The notes beneath the pieces are model-generated. The model was given only the letters and a program-made list of their open reading frames with translations. It was not told where the DNA came from and ran no database searches. The translations under genes were made by a program, and so were the position numbers. Below are positions 23,071 to 31,719 of a stretch of DNA of 37,234 nucleotides, one piece after another (position 1 is the stretch's first letter; every line of letters starts with the position of its first letter). The stretch covers positions 1-37,234 of the forward strand of contig JAPJNA010000008.1 in NCBI GenBank assembly GCA_026461395.1, read 5' to 3'. This DNA comes from Chthoniobacterales bacterium. GTDB lineage: Bacteria > Verrucomicrobiota > Verrucomicrobiia > Chthoniobacterales > UBA6821.

Positions 23071-24050
23071 TTGGTAGATGGGTTGGAGGCGAGTCCCCGA
23101 GCGGCCTTGTCGAGATCGACCGTCTGGGTGACGTAGAGGTAGAAGAGCGTCCCGCCCGGAACGCGGATGTAGTAGGGGTTCTTCTGGAGCCCATCCAAGA
23201 GCCGCTGGGCATAGAGCTGTCCTCCGGCTTGGATGCCTGCCGAGAGGGCCTGCGTCATTCCTCCTCCCTGAAGCTGAGTGGCTCCACCCGTCAGCGGGGA
23301 AATAATATTGGTCACACCAGGGAATGCTCCCGCTCCTGCGGAAACCACCGAAGCCAGGATTGCCTTTGCCTCTGCATACTTATCTGAGGCGATCTGATAG
23401 CCCCGTAGTCCGGCCGATCCATCGGTATCCTTCCAGCTCCCTGGATCATTCCCATCAGGGGCATAGTCGAGCACCGTCCCGGAAAGAGGCAGTTGCTTGC
23501 CGTTTTGGAAAACCAGCATCCATTGATGCTCTGAACCGACCCGATCCCTGGCTGCGCTAGTCTTGGCAACTCCATGAACCTCAGTGCTTGCAGGGATGAT
23601 GAGTCGTCCATCCCTCCAGACATCTTCGGTCACGAGCCCGATGATCGGGGTCTCCAGATTGCTCGAATCGACCGTATTGACTAACTCGCACTTTAGCAGC
23701 CGTCCGTAGGGTAGGTAGTTCTCACTGAGGGAGTTTTCCTTCATGGCAAAGATCGCCTGAGGAATGGGAGGAGGAGTCTTGACTGCAACTGGCCTCCCTT
23801 CGGACATCATCGGGGTTGGTGTCGGTGTGGGCGTAGGCCTCATCGGTTTGATATCGGGAATCCCCTCATCGATCGTGAATCCCTTGGCCGTGGTGGCTTG
23901 AGATGGAACTGGAGGTATCACTTTCGTGGGTGTCCCACCTCCTCGGTGCATCAGCACAAAGGCCAGTACAACTGCACCGGCAAAAAGGAAGAGAATCAGC
24001 CGGCCGGTCGGCTTGTTCAGTAGCTCTGTCTTAAAATCGCGAAGGTTCAT
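23067..24050 (-). CDS. virB10: VirB10/TrbI-family conjugation protein
   Basis: The 327-residue product has an N-terminal cytoplasmic tail, one membrane segment (about 18-34: LILFLFAGAVVLAFVLM), a Pro/Thr-rich periplasmic linker with repeated TP (about 70-80), and a C-terminal TrbI/VirB10 beta-barrel domain. The C-terminal domain shows YGRLLKCELVNTVDSSN, IPASTEVHGVAK and the end VPGGTLFYLYVTQTVDLD. It spans both membranes in the secretion channel and links energy from the inner membrane to the outer-membrane pore. It overlaps the VirB9-like gene by 4 nt. Confidence 0.85.
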   Translation of the reverse strand: MNLRDFKTELLNKPTGRLILFLFAGAVVLAFVLMHRGGGTPTKVIPPVPSQATTAKGFTIDEGIPDIKPMRPTPTPTPTPMMSEGRPVAVKTPPPIPQAIFAMKENSLSENYLPYGRLLKCELVNTVDSSNLETPIIGLVTEDVWRDGRLIIPASTEVHGVAKTSAARDRVGSEHQWMLVFQNGKQLPLSGTVLDYAPDGNDPGSWKDTDGSAGLRGYQIASDKYAEAKAILASVVSAGAGAFPGVTNIISPLTGGATQLQGGGMTQALSAGIQAGGQLYAQRLLDGLQKNPYYIRVPGGTLFYLYVTQTVDLDKAARGLASNPSTK

Positions 24051-24910
24051 CGCACGACGTTCTTGTTGGAGCTTTCACCGGCAGTCCTGGCTCCCTGTCG
24101 TGGTTCCGCCCTCACCACGAGGACATTCCACTTGTTCTCAGGTGCGAGGTGATTGCGTCCTCCCTGCCCGTTCCCCGTAATTGCAAAGAAGGCTGGCGTC
24201 ACCGACTTCGGCGGCATGACTCCGGAGGCATCAGTAAGAGACTCCGTATAGATCCGCTCGTCCAAGCGGACGGCTAGATCCTGTGGCTTGTAGTAGATCG
24301 CCTGGTCGGTTTCATTCACCAACTCCAGACGGAAGATGAGCGTGTCCTCTTCCTCAAACCTCCAGACATCAAGGATGCGAACGCTGAAATCCTTGTAGTA
24401 ATTGGTGATCCTCGGAGCCGCATGCAGGACTCCGGCCAAGGCATCCCGATCTGCCTTCAGAAGCAGTGGATAAGCCTTGGCTTTGTCCATCAGCGAAAGG
24501 ACTCGCTCGGGCACGACATTGATTCTTCCCTCCTTACCACTCCGTTCCTCCTGGTAGAGGGTCACGTTGTAGAAGGGATGATCCGAAGCCGTCAGGTGGA
24601 ATACATAAGCCTTCCGGTTGAAGATCACGGTCAGGTGATCTTCCGCATCCTTCTTCAGCGCCCGGATCGTGAAATAGAAGTTCCCTGGAGTGAACGAGAT
24701 CAGGAACCCGGCATTCTCCTGATCCTGCACGGCCACCGACTTGGCAAAGAGGCCCGTGATTTCCGAGGGGAACATGACAGTCGTCGTTCCCGTCTTCGAG
24801 GCCACCGGGATGTCGTAAATGACGAACTCATCGAGCGGCTTCTGAACGATGGATCCGGCGTGGGCGATTGCGCTGAAAAGCAGCGCAGCGGCGATAACAT
24901 GGGGCTTCAT
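24047..24910 (-). CDS. VirB9/TrbG-like conjugation protein
   Basis: From the ATG at 24910 the product is 287 residues: a cleavable signal (MKPHVIAAALLFSAIAHAG) and a beta-rich periplasmic protein. Its position between VirB8-like and VirB10-like genes, its size and a C-terminal all-beta domain containing YYKDFSVRILDVWRFEE fit VirB9. A longer frame to 25015 runs into the upstream gene and lacks a signal at its N-terminus. A 64-bp spacer precedes it, unusual in this otherwise overlapping operon. The spacer holds an 18-bp palindromic site and a second inverted repeat (AACATT/AATGTT at 24917-24933), suggesting internal regulation. Confidence 0.7.
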   Translation of the reverse strand: MKPHVIAAALLFSAIAHAGSIVQKPLDEFVIYDIPVASKTGTTTVMFPSEITGLFAKSVAVQDQENAGFLISFTPGNFYFTIRALKKDAEDHLTVIFNRKAYVFHLTASDHPFYNVTLYQEERSGKEGRINVVPERVLSLMDKAKAYPLLLKADRDALAGVLHAAPRITNYYKDFSVRILDVWRFEEEDTLIFRLELVNETDQAIYYKPQDLAVRLDERIYTESLTDASGVMPPKSVTPAFFAITGNGQGGRNHLAPENKWNVLVVRAEPRQGARTAGESSNKNVVR

Positions 24911-24943
24911 ACCCGCAACATTTTCAGAATGTTTTGATGCTGA

Positions 24944-24961
24944 TGCTCTCGATTGGGAGCA
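24944..24961 (-). promoter_or_regulatory. 18-bp palindromic site 2 (between VirB8- and VirB9-like genes)
   Basis: Reads TGCTCTCGATTGGGAGCA: one arm base differs from the other copies. It ends 33 nt before the VirB9-like ATG at 24910, the same distance as site 1 from its gene. It lies in the only sizeable gap inside the VirB operon. Confidence 0.65.
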
Positions 24962-24974
24962 ACTGTATGTATGC

Positions 24975-25607
24975 CTACAGGGGGTGCTCCTCGTACTTGA
25001 AGTCCTGCACGACAAGGGGAAGACGCCCGTTCCCCATGAGATCGGGGTTGCGAACGAAGAAGAAGGTGATCTTGAATTTCGCCACCTCTCGGAACTCGAT
25101 CTTGTTCAGCGTCCCGGTGCGGACGAGGTTGCCCTCCGCCTCGACATCGACAGCCTCATACGAGACTCCAGCCCCGTCCTTCATCTTTCGGGTATCGAGG
25201 ATGTCGAGTTTCCCAACTTCCACCTTCTGGTGGATCTCCTTCTCTTTGAACTCAGGGTTCTGCTTCTTGTAGAGGGCGGCTGCTTTCTTGCGGGCCGGCT
25301 CCTCTAGATACATCCGCTTCATAAGATCAGGAAGATCCGGGCCAATCGGGTTACGCTGAAGCAGGGCCAGACAGGCAAGGCGAACATGGTAAGCCTGAAG
25401 CCCGGCTGCCTCTTCAAATCCCAGAAGAGGCGAATAGATCAAGGTCCCTCCCTGATCGAGGATGACGACCTTCTCCTTCTGTTTCATCGCCTTGATGGTC
25501 AGGTAGGGAGAGGTGACGGCCAAAGCCCCGCAGATGAGAGCAATCGCCATCCAGACCCTGGCGGCGACGATGTTGTTGGTAATGGAGGTAACGGCAGTGA
25601 GTTTCAT
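24975..25607 (-). CDS. VirB8/TraE-like inner-membrane conjugation protein
   Basis: The 210-residue product has a short cytoplasmic N-terminus, one membrane segment (about 19-37: VWMAIALICGALAVTSPYLTI), and a periplasmic domain with the mixed helix/strand composition of VirB8/TraE proteins. The N-terminal NIVAARVWMAIALICGALAV resembles the TraE start. It overlaps the VirB6-like gene upstream by 4 nt (25604-25607). VirB8-type proteins nucleate assembly of the inner-membrane complex. The subfamily is assigned from topology and gene order, not from a strong motif. Confidence 0.65.
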   Translation of the reverse strand: MKLTAVTSITNNIVAARVWMAIALICGALAVTSPYLTIKAMKQKEKVVILDQGGTLIYSPLLGFEEAAGLQAYHVRLACLALLQRNPIGPDLPDLMKRMYLEEPARKKAAALYKKQNPEFKEKEIHQKVEVGKLDILDTRKMKDGAGVSYEAVDVEAEGNLVRTGTLNKIEFREVAKFKITFFFVRNPDLMGNGRLPLVVQDFKYEEHPL

Positions 25608-26821
25608 GAGTTGGTATTGTCGGGTTTGGATGAAGAGGAATTAGAGGGTTTTGCCTTCGCGGGATGGGCGTTAAAAGCTGCCTGCGCGGCATGAGGGGTA
25701 GAGAGGCTCCCCTTGTGATGAGAAATCGTCCCCTTGGATTGATCGGTGACGGAGAAGGACTCGGGTGAGGTCTGCTGGGCCACCATGGCGGGATTGGCCG
25801 GATTGATGATCACGCCCCCATCCTCCTCAGGCGGAGGGGGCACGGATCCCCCGGGACCTGAGGAACCGGCACTTCCAGCCAGGTCATTGCTGATTCGTGC
25901 GCCGGAGCTCGCGGCACTTGCCGCACCTGCGGCTGCTTTACCCGATGCCACAGCTGCCTGTGCTGCAGCCGATCCTCCAAAGGTCGCTGCCGCTCCTGCT
26001 ACTGTTGCCCCCGCTCCTGCCACAAATCCCACCGCCTGAAGCGTGTTGCTGATCCCGGCACTGAAAGCCGAGGTCGTGCCACTGGCACCCTTCATGATGG
26101 CCCCGGCCACGAAGGGAACCGAGAGGTAGAAGAAGAGCGTCACGATCGACGCGAAGGCCATGATGAAGGGGAACAGAAGCCAGTTCTGGACGACGATCGC
26201 GTTCTGGGCCACCTGGACGATTCCGCCAGCAGTGATCGGGGCGAAGAGCAGATCGCTGATCGCCACGATCACGATGTCGACAAGACAGATCCCCAGATAC
26301 CAGAGCATCACGGTGAAGGAGGTCACCGCGAACTGGATCCCGAAGGACTGGGTCGGTGAGAAAAACAGGAACCCCAGAAGCAAGGGCGATACAGCAATCA
26401 GTCCGGCAATGGCGAACTGCTGAAAGAAATTCAGCACGATCATCATGAAGCGCCCGATGCCCTGAAAGAAGTACCCCACGGCTGCGGGGACGATCTTCCC
26501 GAGATCGGTCCAGGAATCCGAAGGCTGGTTCTCGATCCTGGAGGTCAGGAGCTGGATGAACTTCGCATCTTGGGAATTGGTGAATTTCTGGCGCATCTCC
26601 TGAAACGCCTCCATCCCCTTGTTCATAATGGTCGGATACCCAGCGATCAGGGCCACGATGATCGTCACCTTCAGGATCACGCCAAGGATCGCCTTTGCAT
26701 CCGATCCGGCCTTCCAGCCCATTTCCCCGATCCCCAGAATGCAGAGTACAAAGGCAAAAGGCATGAGGTAGATCCGGATCTGATTGGCCGAATCAAACAG
26801 ATTGGCGAGGGCCGGCATCAT
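25604..26821 (-). CDS. VirB6/TrbL-like polytopic membrane protein
   Basis: The 405-residue product has about five to seven membrane segments (about 15-35, 47-62, 128-155, 165-195, 210-245) followed by an Ala/Gly-rich region and a Ser/Pro-rich, probably cytoplasmic tail. Topology, size and place after a VirB5-like gene fit VirB6/TrbL, the inner-membrane part of the channel. The low-complexity tail (GASGTTSAFSAG, AAAGAASAASSG, SVPPPPEEDGG) is common in TrbL-type proteins. It starts 3 nt after the VirB5-like stop. Confidence 0.75.
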   Translation of the reverse strand: MMPALANLFDSANQIRIYLMPFAFVLCILGIGEMGWKAGSDAKAILGVILKVTIIVALIAGYPTIMNKGMEAFQEMRQKFTNSQDAKFIQLLTSRIENQPSDSWTDLGKIVPAAVGYFFQGIGRFMMIVLNFFQQFAIAGLIAVSPLLLGFLFFSPTQSFGIQFAVTSFTVMLWYLGICLVDIVIVAISDLLFAPITAGGIVQVAQNAIVVQNWLLFPFIMAFASIVTLFFYLSVPFVAGAIMKGASGTTSAFSAGISNTLQAVGFVAGAGATVAGAAATFGGSAAAQAAVASGKAAAGAASAASSGARISNDLAGSAGSSGPGGSVPPPPEEDGGVIINPANPAMVAQQTSPESFSVTDQSKGTISHHKGSLSTPHAAQAAFNAHPAKAKPSNSSSSKPDNTNS

Positions 26822-26824
26822 GAA

Positions 26825-27676
26825 TCAAAAGCCCGGAGGCATGTCGCTCTGAGAGCCGGACTTTGCAGCTTTAGCTTCGGCATCTGATCCCATCTGGGCA
26901 CTCTCCCGATTGCGTGCCCGTGAGATTTCCTCGGCGGCAATCGCCTCGGTTGCCGCCCGGTTCTCGTTGAGCATGTGGAGCAGCTTCACCTGGTGCTCCG
27001 CTCCATCCATGATCCCGTCGAGATCCTTAAGAGAGGTCTGAGCCGTGGTGAGTGACCCCTGGAGCTTCTGGACCTCGGCATCGTCCTGAGCGTTCTTGAG
27101 CTGATCGTTTAAGGCGGCGATCTGAGTATTGAGCTCCTTCCGCTTCGACTGCGCCTGCTGGAGCATCTCTTGAAAGTTCGAGTAGGCATTCTCAACCGCC
27201 CGGAACTGCTTGAGAGGATCTCCCTCATCCCGGAAGGAAGCCGTCCCCTCGAAGGGTGTCTGGATGTTTCGATACGCATTGAGATCAATCGGCCGGTACA
27301 TCTGCTGAATGGCCACCGACTGCTTGGCCCCCTGCTGCGTGATCTTGGAAAGGTCGCTCAGCGTGTCGGTGATCCCCGAATTCCTCAGATACGAGGAAAA
27401 GAGCCCGCTCTGGATCATCCCCGAGATGGCCGCAGGATTACCGATGGCCTGCTTCACCTGCTGGGCCACTTCCAGCTGGCTCTTCACCGTATCGAGGGTC
27501 TGAGCGAGGCTGGAAAGCTGCTGAGCCCATTGGGTTTGCTCCCAGGCGTACTTCAGCTGGTCGAAGGCATTTTTTGCCATGGTCGCCTGCTCCACCACAG
27601 GATCGCTCACTACCCTCTGCCCAGGTGCAGGGACAGACACCACCAACAACAAAAGAAGAGGTAGGTACTTCTTCAT
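26825..27676 (-). CDS. VirB5/TrbJ-like secreted coiled-coil protein
   Basis: The 283-residue product has a signal peptide (MKKYLPLLLLLVVSVPAPG) and is helical, with long coiled-coil stretches (about 50-80 and 165-225: QAQSKRKELNTQIAALNDQL). The segment AKNAFDQLKYAWEQTQWAQQL near residue 35 and ITQQGAKQSVAIQQMY near 115 fit TrbJ/VirB5, a minor pilus or periplasmic chaperone-like subunit. It lies directly before the VirB6-like gene, as VirB5 usually does. Confidence 0.75.
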   Translation of the reverse strand: MKKYLPLLLLLVVSVPAPGQRVVSDPVVEQATMAKNAFDQLKYAWEQTQWAQQLSSLAQTLDTVKSQLEVAQQVKQAIGNPAAISGMIQSGLFSSYLRNSGITDTLSDLSKITQQGAKQSVAIQQMYRPIDLNAYRNIQTPFEGTASFRDEGDPLKQFRAVENAYSNFQEMLQQAQSKRKELNTQIAALNDQLKNAQDDAEVQKLQGSLTTAQTSLKDLDGIMDGAEHQVKLLHMLNENRAATEAIAAEEISRARNRESAQMGSDAEAKAAKSGSQSDMPPGF

Positions 27677-27680
27677 GGCA

Positions 27681-27932
27681 TCAGTTCACGATGGGGATCC
27701 CGATCTCATAGGGAACCCTTTTCACCTTGGCGTCGGGATCCGGGGGGATCGTTAGCTTGTAGATTGAGAGATGCTTCTCCGGGTTCTTTCCCGGCTTTTG
27801 CAGGCTCTGCTCGATCCAGTACTGGCGCTTCACCGCATCGGCGGCGCCTCTTTCGTAGCCTTTCTGGAACTGGGATCTTCCGGCACAGCCCGCCAGGGCG
27901 CAAAGGCCGATCAGAAGAATTGGTTGTTTCAT
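27681..27932 (-). CDS. small lipoprotein (VirB7- or TrbK-like position)
   Basis: The 83-residue product has a lipoprotein signal ending LAGC (Cys16), then a short hydrophilic mature part (QFQKGYERGAADAVKRQYW). Its start overlaps the stop of the VirB4 gene by 4 nt. By size and anchoring it could be the VirB7-type stabiliser of the outer-membrane complex or a TrbK-like entry-exclusion protein; TrbK characteristically lies next to TrbJ. The sequence does not decide. Confidence 0.65.
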   Translation of the reverse strand: MKQPILLIGLCALAGCAGRSQFQKGYERGAADAVKRQYWIEQSLQKPGKNPEKHLSIYKLTIPPDPDAKVKRVPYEIGIPIVN

Positions 27933-30631
27933 TTGGGTTGGGATTGGGTGGTTTCGCGGAGGATGCCGTGCACGATGTCATCGTGACTACGGAGCTTTCT
28001 GCTACGCTCGTCGAAGTCCTGCCCCGTCGAGGAGGAGCAGAAGAGCATTTCGGGGGAGACCCGGTTATGAATCGTCCCGCACCGCGCCTGCTGGACATCA
28101 AGGTGGTAATAGGTGAGCGCGGCGTACTTGTTGTGATCTGGCAGATGCTCCGGCAGCGGATAGCGCGAGACTGCTTCCTTGGTCGCACCAGAGAGATCGA
28201 TATCCCTGGCCACATCCTCGATGTCCCTGCGGTCGTTCATCCTGGTGAAGAAGAACTGCTTGGCGTTGCCGAAGACGATGGGACGGATCCCCGAGTTCTG
28301 GAACCGGCTGTACTGCTGCACGATCGAAATGATCCATGTGGAGAACTTGGAAAGCTGCGCATAGAACTCGCTCACGAGCTGCTCTCCTCCCGGCACGTCA
28401 AGTGTTCGGGCTACCTCCTCAAAGATCACCCGCTTACGAGCCCCCCTGGGGAGCGTGATGATGTGCTGACGCCCATAGTTGGCGATCAGGAAGCCTGCCA
28501 GTTCCTTGAGTTGTTTGTTCGACTCAGGGATGTAGGTCAGATCGAAGTGGGCCACCCGTCCCGTCATCGAGAGAGTTGAGTGACCACAGAGCAACCTCTG
28601 CTCGTTCCACGGGGCAAGCAGGGTCGCCAGATGATTGATTTCATCCCGGTTATGCTCCGCAAAGGGAGCCACCAGCATCATCTGCTGGAGCATGTCGTGG
28701 GTCGGGTAGTCCGTCGGCCCGAAGAACGCGAAGGCCGTGTTACGAACATGTCGCTCCATGTCGTGGGAGTTGATGAAGTGCGACACTTCCTCAGCCTTGG
28801 GAGAACCCATAAGCTCCTGACGCTCCTCCTCGGACGCGGTGTGCTTCAGCTCCGTCCAGGCCTCCAGGAAGGTTGCCGAGAGCGGCATGTGGCGGGATTT
28901 GTATTCCAGGACCGCCATGGCGTGTCGTGCCACCTTGTCGAGGCGGGTTCCATCCTCGGCGATCCATTCATCGAAACGATCGGTGTAGAGCTGCTCGATG
29001 TACTGAGTGATCTGGGCCAGTCGCAGGTTCCTTCGATCCTCATCGGCTGGATTGCCCGCCATCTTGGCCACGAGTGCCGCAGCGGTCGTGATCTGGAGGT
29101 TCGTCAGTGGGGCTCCCTGCGTATCGAGATAGTTCAGACAGAGATCCCCATCGGGTTGGATGACGATCGGGGTACTACCCAAACCTTGAGCCTGCGTCCA
29201 GATCCCGTAGGAGAGTCCCTCCTCCACGATCAGGGTGAAGTCGTAGTAGGGATCTGTCTGCGACAGGAGATCGCACATGAAGGCCGACTTCCCCGCCCTT
29301 GTCATCCCGAGCAGCACCGCCAGCTGAGGAGTGCCCGAGATGAAGTTCCTTACCCCGACGAGATTCCTGTTCGATCCGTCGTAGAGCGCCTCTGCTCCTT
29401 CCAGATGCCCCGTGAAAGTCGAGGAGAAGGGAAGCATGTCAGCCAGCCATTCATCCAGTCCGCTATCGGCATGGTGTGTGTAGTTCCCCCAGAGCCATCC
29501 CGGCCAGGTCTGATACCAGATATTCTTGGTTGTGGCCGCCGAGGATAGGTTGCTCGTCCAGCATTGGGCATCCTCCATTTGGCCGAAGGCGGTTTCGATC
29601 TGTCGTGTCTTCGACACCAGCCCCTCCTCTGTTTCGTCCCAGACATGGACGACGTAGTCATAGAGGAAGGGAACCGTGTCTCCTTGGGCCAGATTGCGGA
29701 TGCGCTCCTCCTTCACCTCCTTGGAGGTCAGTAGCGAATGCTTCCCCTCTGCTGCATAGTCTCCACGTACCCGTTCGAGGGCTTTCTCCGCCTTGTTGAT
29801 CTCCCTACGGACGTTCTGGGGGTAAAGATTGACGGTGATGGCGTAGTCCAGGAAGGGAAGCGAGGTCAGCGCCCAGAAGATTCCCCGCCGGGTCCGCTGC
29901 GGTCGACGCTTCAGGATCACCAGGTTGTGATAGAAGCCGTCCGAGTAGAACCCGAAGTTCTTCCCCGCCTGCACCCCCTGGTGCCAGCAGTTCTGATGGA
30001 TGGTTTCTTCCTCACGGAACTGCCCGATCGGGTCATAGCCATCCCGGTGCAGATAGGAGGGATTAAAGAAGGTCGCATACTGCCGGTAGAGATCCTCCGT
30101 CCCCATCGCTGTCACCCAGCAGCCATGCCCCTCGAAGAGCGAAGAGAGCACACGCCCATGCTGAGCAAAGGTCTCGTTATATTGGGCAAGGATCCTCTGG
30201 TAGTGCTCCTCCAGTCCCTTTCGAGATGGTGACGATGGTGGATCGGCATCGATCTTCTTGGATAAGAAGAGCAGGAGCTTTTCCCGGCGGAGCCCTCCCG
30301 ACTGCATTGCCTTCCAGTACCGGTTGAATCTCTCGTTTCGAGTGATTGCGGCCCAGGAGTCCGAATCACACCGCGTATCGGTTATCTCCTTATAAGCGAG
30401 CAGTTCCTCCCGGTAATCGGAATCCACAGACCAGCGGATCTGGCAACGGGTCGACTCATCGAGCGAATGGAGAAACTGCCGGACTGACTCATAGAAGCTA
30501 TCGAGGGTGTGATCGCTGGCATGTCGGAGATCCGGCGCCTCGATCATATACCCCTTGGAGATTGCCCCACGCCGATCCAGTTCGTTCCAGATCACCAGGT
30601 CTTGGGAGATCCAACCGTTAGGAGCCTGCAT
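27929..30631 (-). CDS. virB4: VirB4/TrbE-family conjugation ATPase
   Basis: The 900-residue product has the N-terminal VirB4 domain (about 1-420) and a P-loop ATPase domain. The Walker A motif is GMTRAGKSAF (442-451) and the Walker B-type segment is RVIFEEVARTL near 765-775, followed by a Gln-rich sensor region (IISIVQQYSRF). It powers pilus assembly and substrate transfer at the inner membrane. Its start overlaps the end of the VirB3-like gene by 14 bp in another frame. It is the surest member of the operon and fixes its identity as a type IV secretion system. Confidence 0.93.
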   Translation of the reverse strand: MQAPNGWISQDLVIWNELDRRGAISKGYMIEAPDLRHASDHTLDSFYESVRQFLHSLDESTRCQIRWSVDSDYREELLAYKEITDTRCDSDSWAAITRNERFNRYWKAMQSGGLRREKLLLFLSKKIDADPPSSPSRKGLEEHYQRILAQYNETFAQHGRVLSSLFEGHGCWVTAMGTEDLYRQYATFFNPSYLHRDGYDPIGQFREEETIHQNCWHQGVQAGKNFGFYSDGFYHNLVILKRRPQRTRRGIFWALTSLPFLDYAITVNLYPQNVRREINKAEKALERVRGDYAAEGKHSLLTSKEVKEERIRNLAQGDTVPFLYDYVVHVWDETEEGLVSKTRQIETAFGQMEDAQCWTSNLSSAATTKNIWYQTWPGWLWGNYTHHADSGLDEWLADMLPFSSTFTGHLEGAEALYDGSNRNLVGVRNFISGTPQLAVLLGMTRAGKSAFMCDLLSQTDPYYDFTLIVEEGLSYGIWTQAQGLGSTPIVIQPDGDLCLNYLDTQGAPLTNLQITTAAALVAKMAGNPADEDRRNLRLAQITQYIEQLYTDRFDEWIAEDGTRLDKVARHAMAVLEYKSRHMPLSATFLEAWTELKHTASEEERQELMGSPKAEEVSHFINSHDMERHVRNTAFAFFGPTDYPTHDMLQQMMLVAPFAEHNRDEINHLATLLAPWNEQRLLCGHSTLSMTGRVAHFDLTYIPESNKQLKELAGFLIANYGRQHIITLPRGARKRVIFEEVARTLDVPGGEQLVSEFYAQLSKFSTWIISIVQQYSRFQNSGIRPIVFGNAKQFFFTRMNDRRDIEDVARDIDLSGATKEAVSRYPLPEHLPDHNKYAALTYYHLDVQQARCGTIHNRVSPEMLFCSSSTGQDFDERSRKLRSHDDIVHGILRETTQSQPK

Positions 30632-30944
30632 GGAGAAGTGGGTTGCGGGGTTGTTTGACCGGGGCCATCCACCCGTTACCGGAGAGGAGGGTTTCGAGCA
30701 GATCGGTGTCGAAGGACTTCGGCTTCCCTTGGCGCAGTCCGAAGATGTAGAGCGCCGTCACTACGAAAGGCAGAGAGCCGATTCCCACGCAGACAGCCGG
30801 GGGATGCTCGTGCGAGAGCATGAGCGCCAGCCCGAGGCCGATCATCCCACTTGCCAGCAGGAAGAGGATATTGATCCCTTCGATCCCCCAGATCTTGCCG
30901 TCGCTGTCATCACCCGCATGGGTGGGAATCACGCCCCGGCTCAT
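30618..30944 (-). CDS. VirB3/TrbD-like membrane protein
   Basis: From the ATG at 30944 the product is 108 residues with two adjacent membrane segments (about 20-40 and 50-68) and a cytoplasmic tail containing RQGKPKSFDTDLLET. Small size, two helices and position between a pilin-like gene and virB4 identify VirB3. A longer frame to 31211 is a shadow of the pilin gene. Start and upstream stop overlap as ATGA (30941-30944). Confidence 0.75.
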   Translation of the reverse strand: MSRGVIPTHAGDDSDGKIWGIEGINILFLLASGMIGLGLALMLSHEHPPAVCVGIGSLPFVVTALYIFGLRQGKPKSFDTDLLETLLSGNGWMAPVKQPRNPLLHAGS

Positions 30945-31192
30945 TGCCCCACGCTGATAGTGGGCATGCCACCCGCATTGAAGAGCGCCTGCGCGATGAG
31001 CACGGATAGACCGAGGAGTAATCCTCCCACGATCGACATCTTGCCCATGTCGGCATTGCCACTGCGGACCTGCCATCCGCCATGGGCAATGACGATGACC
31101 GCGATGATGTAGAGGAACTTTGCGATAATCCCAAGTCCTTGGGATAAAGCGCCGTCGAGTGAACTGGATTGAGCGAGGATGAGATAATTCAT
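30941..31192 (-). CDS. VirB2/TrbC-like pilin
   Basis: From the ATG at 31192 the product is 83 residues with two hydrophobic segments (about 20-42 and 55-73) separated by a short polar loop (HGGWQVRSGNADMGK). This is the VirB2/TrbC pilin layout. The N-terminal region contains AQSS, a possible signal-cleavage site. It is the first structural gene of the secretion operon. The palindromic site at 31227-31244 lies 34 nt upstream. Confidence 0.8.
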   Translation of the reverse strand: MNYLILAQSSSLDGALSQGLGIIAKFLYIIAVIVIAHGGWQVRSGNADMGKMSIVGGLLLGLSVLIAQALFNAGGMPTISVGQ

Positions 31193-31226
31193 AGGTTGGC
31201 ACCCTAGGCATCCCTTCCCTCCCCGG

Positions 31227-31244
31227 TGCTCCCGATCGGGAGCA
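31227..31244 (-). promoter_or_regulatory. 18-bp palindromic site 3 (upstream of pilin operon)
   Basis: Reads TGCTCCCGATCGGGAGCA, a fully symmetric copy including the 4-bp centre. It sits between the XRE regulator stop (31260) and the pilin ATG (31192), 34 nt from the latter, where a promoter or leader of the 11-gene secretion operon would be. Confidence 0.7.
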
Positions 31245-31259
31245 AATCCCCTCATGCAG

Positions 31260-31553
31260 TCAGGCCACTCCGTAGCGGGATGCCTTTGCAGTTCCGATGG
31301 CCTCGTACAGGCAACGGGATTTCCGGATCACTACCGGATAGAGATCGCCTACCTCTACTTTGAGCGCCCTAGCTAGGTAGATCATGTCCTCATCAGAGAC
31401 CCAGACAAGACGCGCTTCGATCTTGGAAACTTTACCTCTGGAGGCTTCTTCCATGCCGAGAAGTTGGGCTTTAGTGGCCAGGTCATTCTGAGACCAACTG
31501 CGCTGATGACGGAGACGACGGACTTTGGGGCCGATGATATTGAGTGCTCTCAT
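31260..31553 (-). CDS. XRE-family (Cro/CI-type) transcriptional regulator
   Basis: The 97-residue product has one helix-turn-helix domain: VRRLRHQRSWSQNDLATKAQ, GKVSKIEARLVWVSDEDMIY and LARALKVEVGDLYP (about residues 11-73). An insertion (LLGMEEASR) lies between helices 2 and 3. It is immediately upstream of the secretion operon and between two copies of the shared 18-bp palindrome (31227, 31687). That makes it the leading candidate to bind those sites and control transfer, directionality factor and defence genes; this is an inference. Confidence 0.8.
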   Translation of the reverse strand: MRALNIIGPKVRRLRHQRSWSQNDLATKAQLLGMEEASRGKVSKIEARLVWVSDEDMIYLARALKVEVGDLYPVVIRKSRCLYEAIGTAKASRYGVA

Positions 31554-31654
31554 GCGGCGAGAGCAAACGCCACCCCGAGGCTTTCACGCTGTTTCGAAAC
31601 CGCGCAGAGACCTTTAACTTGAGAGCAATCATGGAAAGTCCTTCTTTCCTTCAC

Positions 31655-31672
31655 ACGGGCGATAATGCCCGT
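31655..31672. repeat. short inverted repeat in the leader of the XRE gene
   Basis: ACGGGC (31655-31660) and GCCCGT (31667-31672) are inverted copies with a 6-nt loop, in the 133-bp untranslated stretch between palindromic site 4 and the XRE start. No T tract follows on the minus strand. Confidence 0.4.
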
Positions 31673-31686
31673 TCTATTGAATCTGC

Positions 31687-31704
31687 TGCTCCCGGTTGGG
31701 AGCA
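31687..31704 (-). promoter_or_regulatory. 18-bp palindromic site 4 (upstream of XRE regulator)
   Basis: Reads TGCTCCCGGTTGGGAGCA. It lies 133 nt before the XRE ATG and 15 bp past the FRG gene stop. On the minus strand TAAAGAT lies a few bases ahead of it, a weak -10 candidate, so the transcript may start near the palindrome. Confidence 0.6.
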
Positions 31705-31719
31705 ATCTTTACAGGGGTA

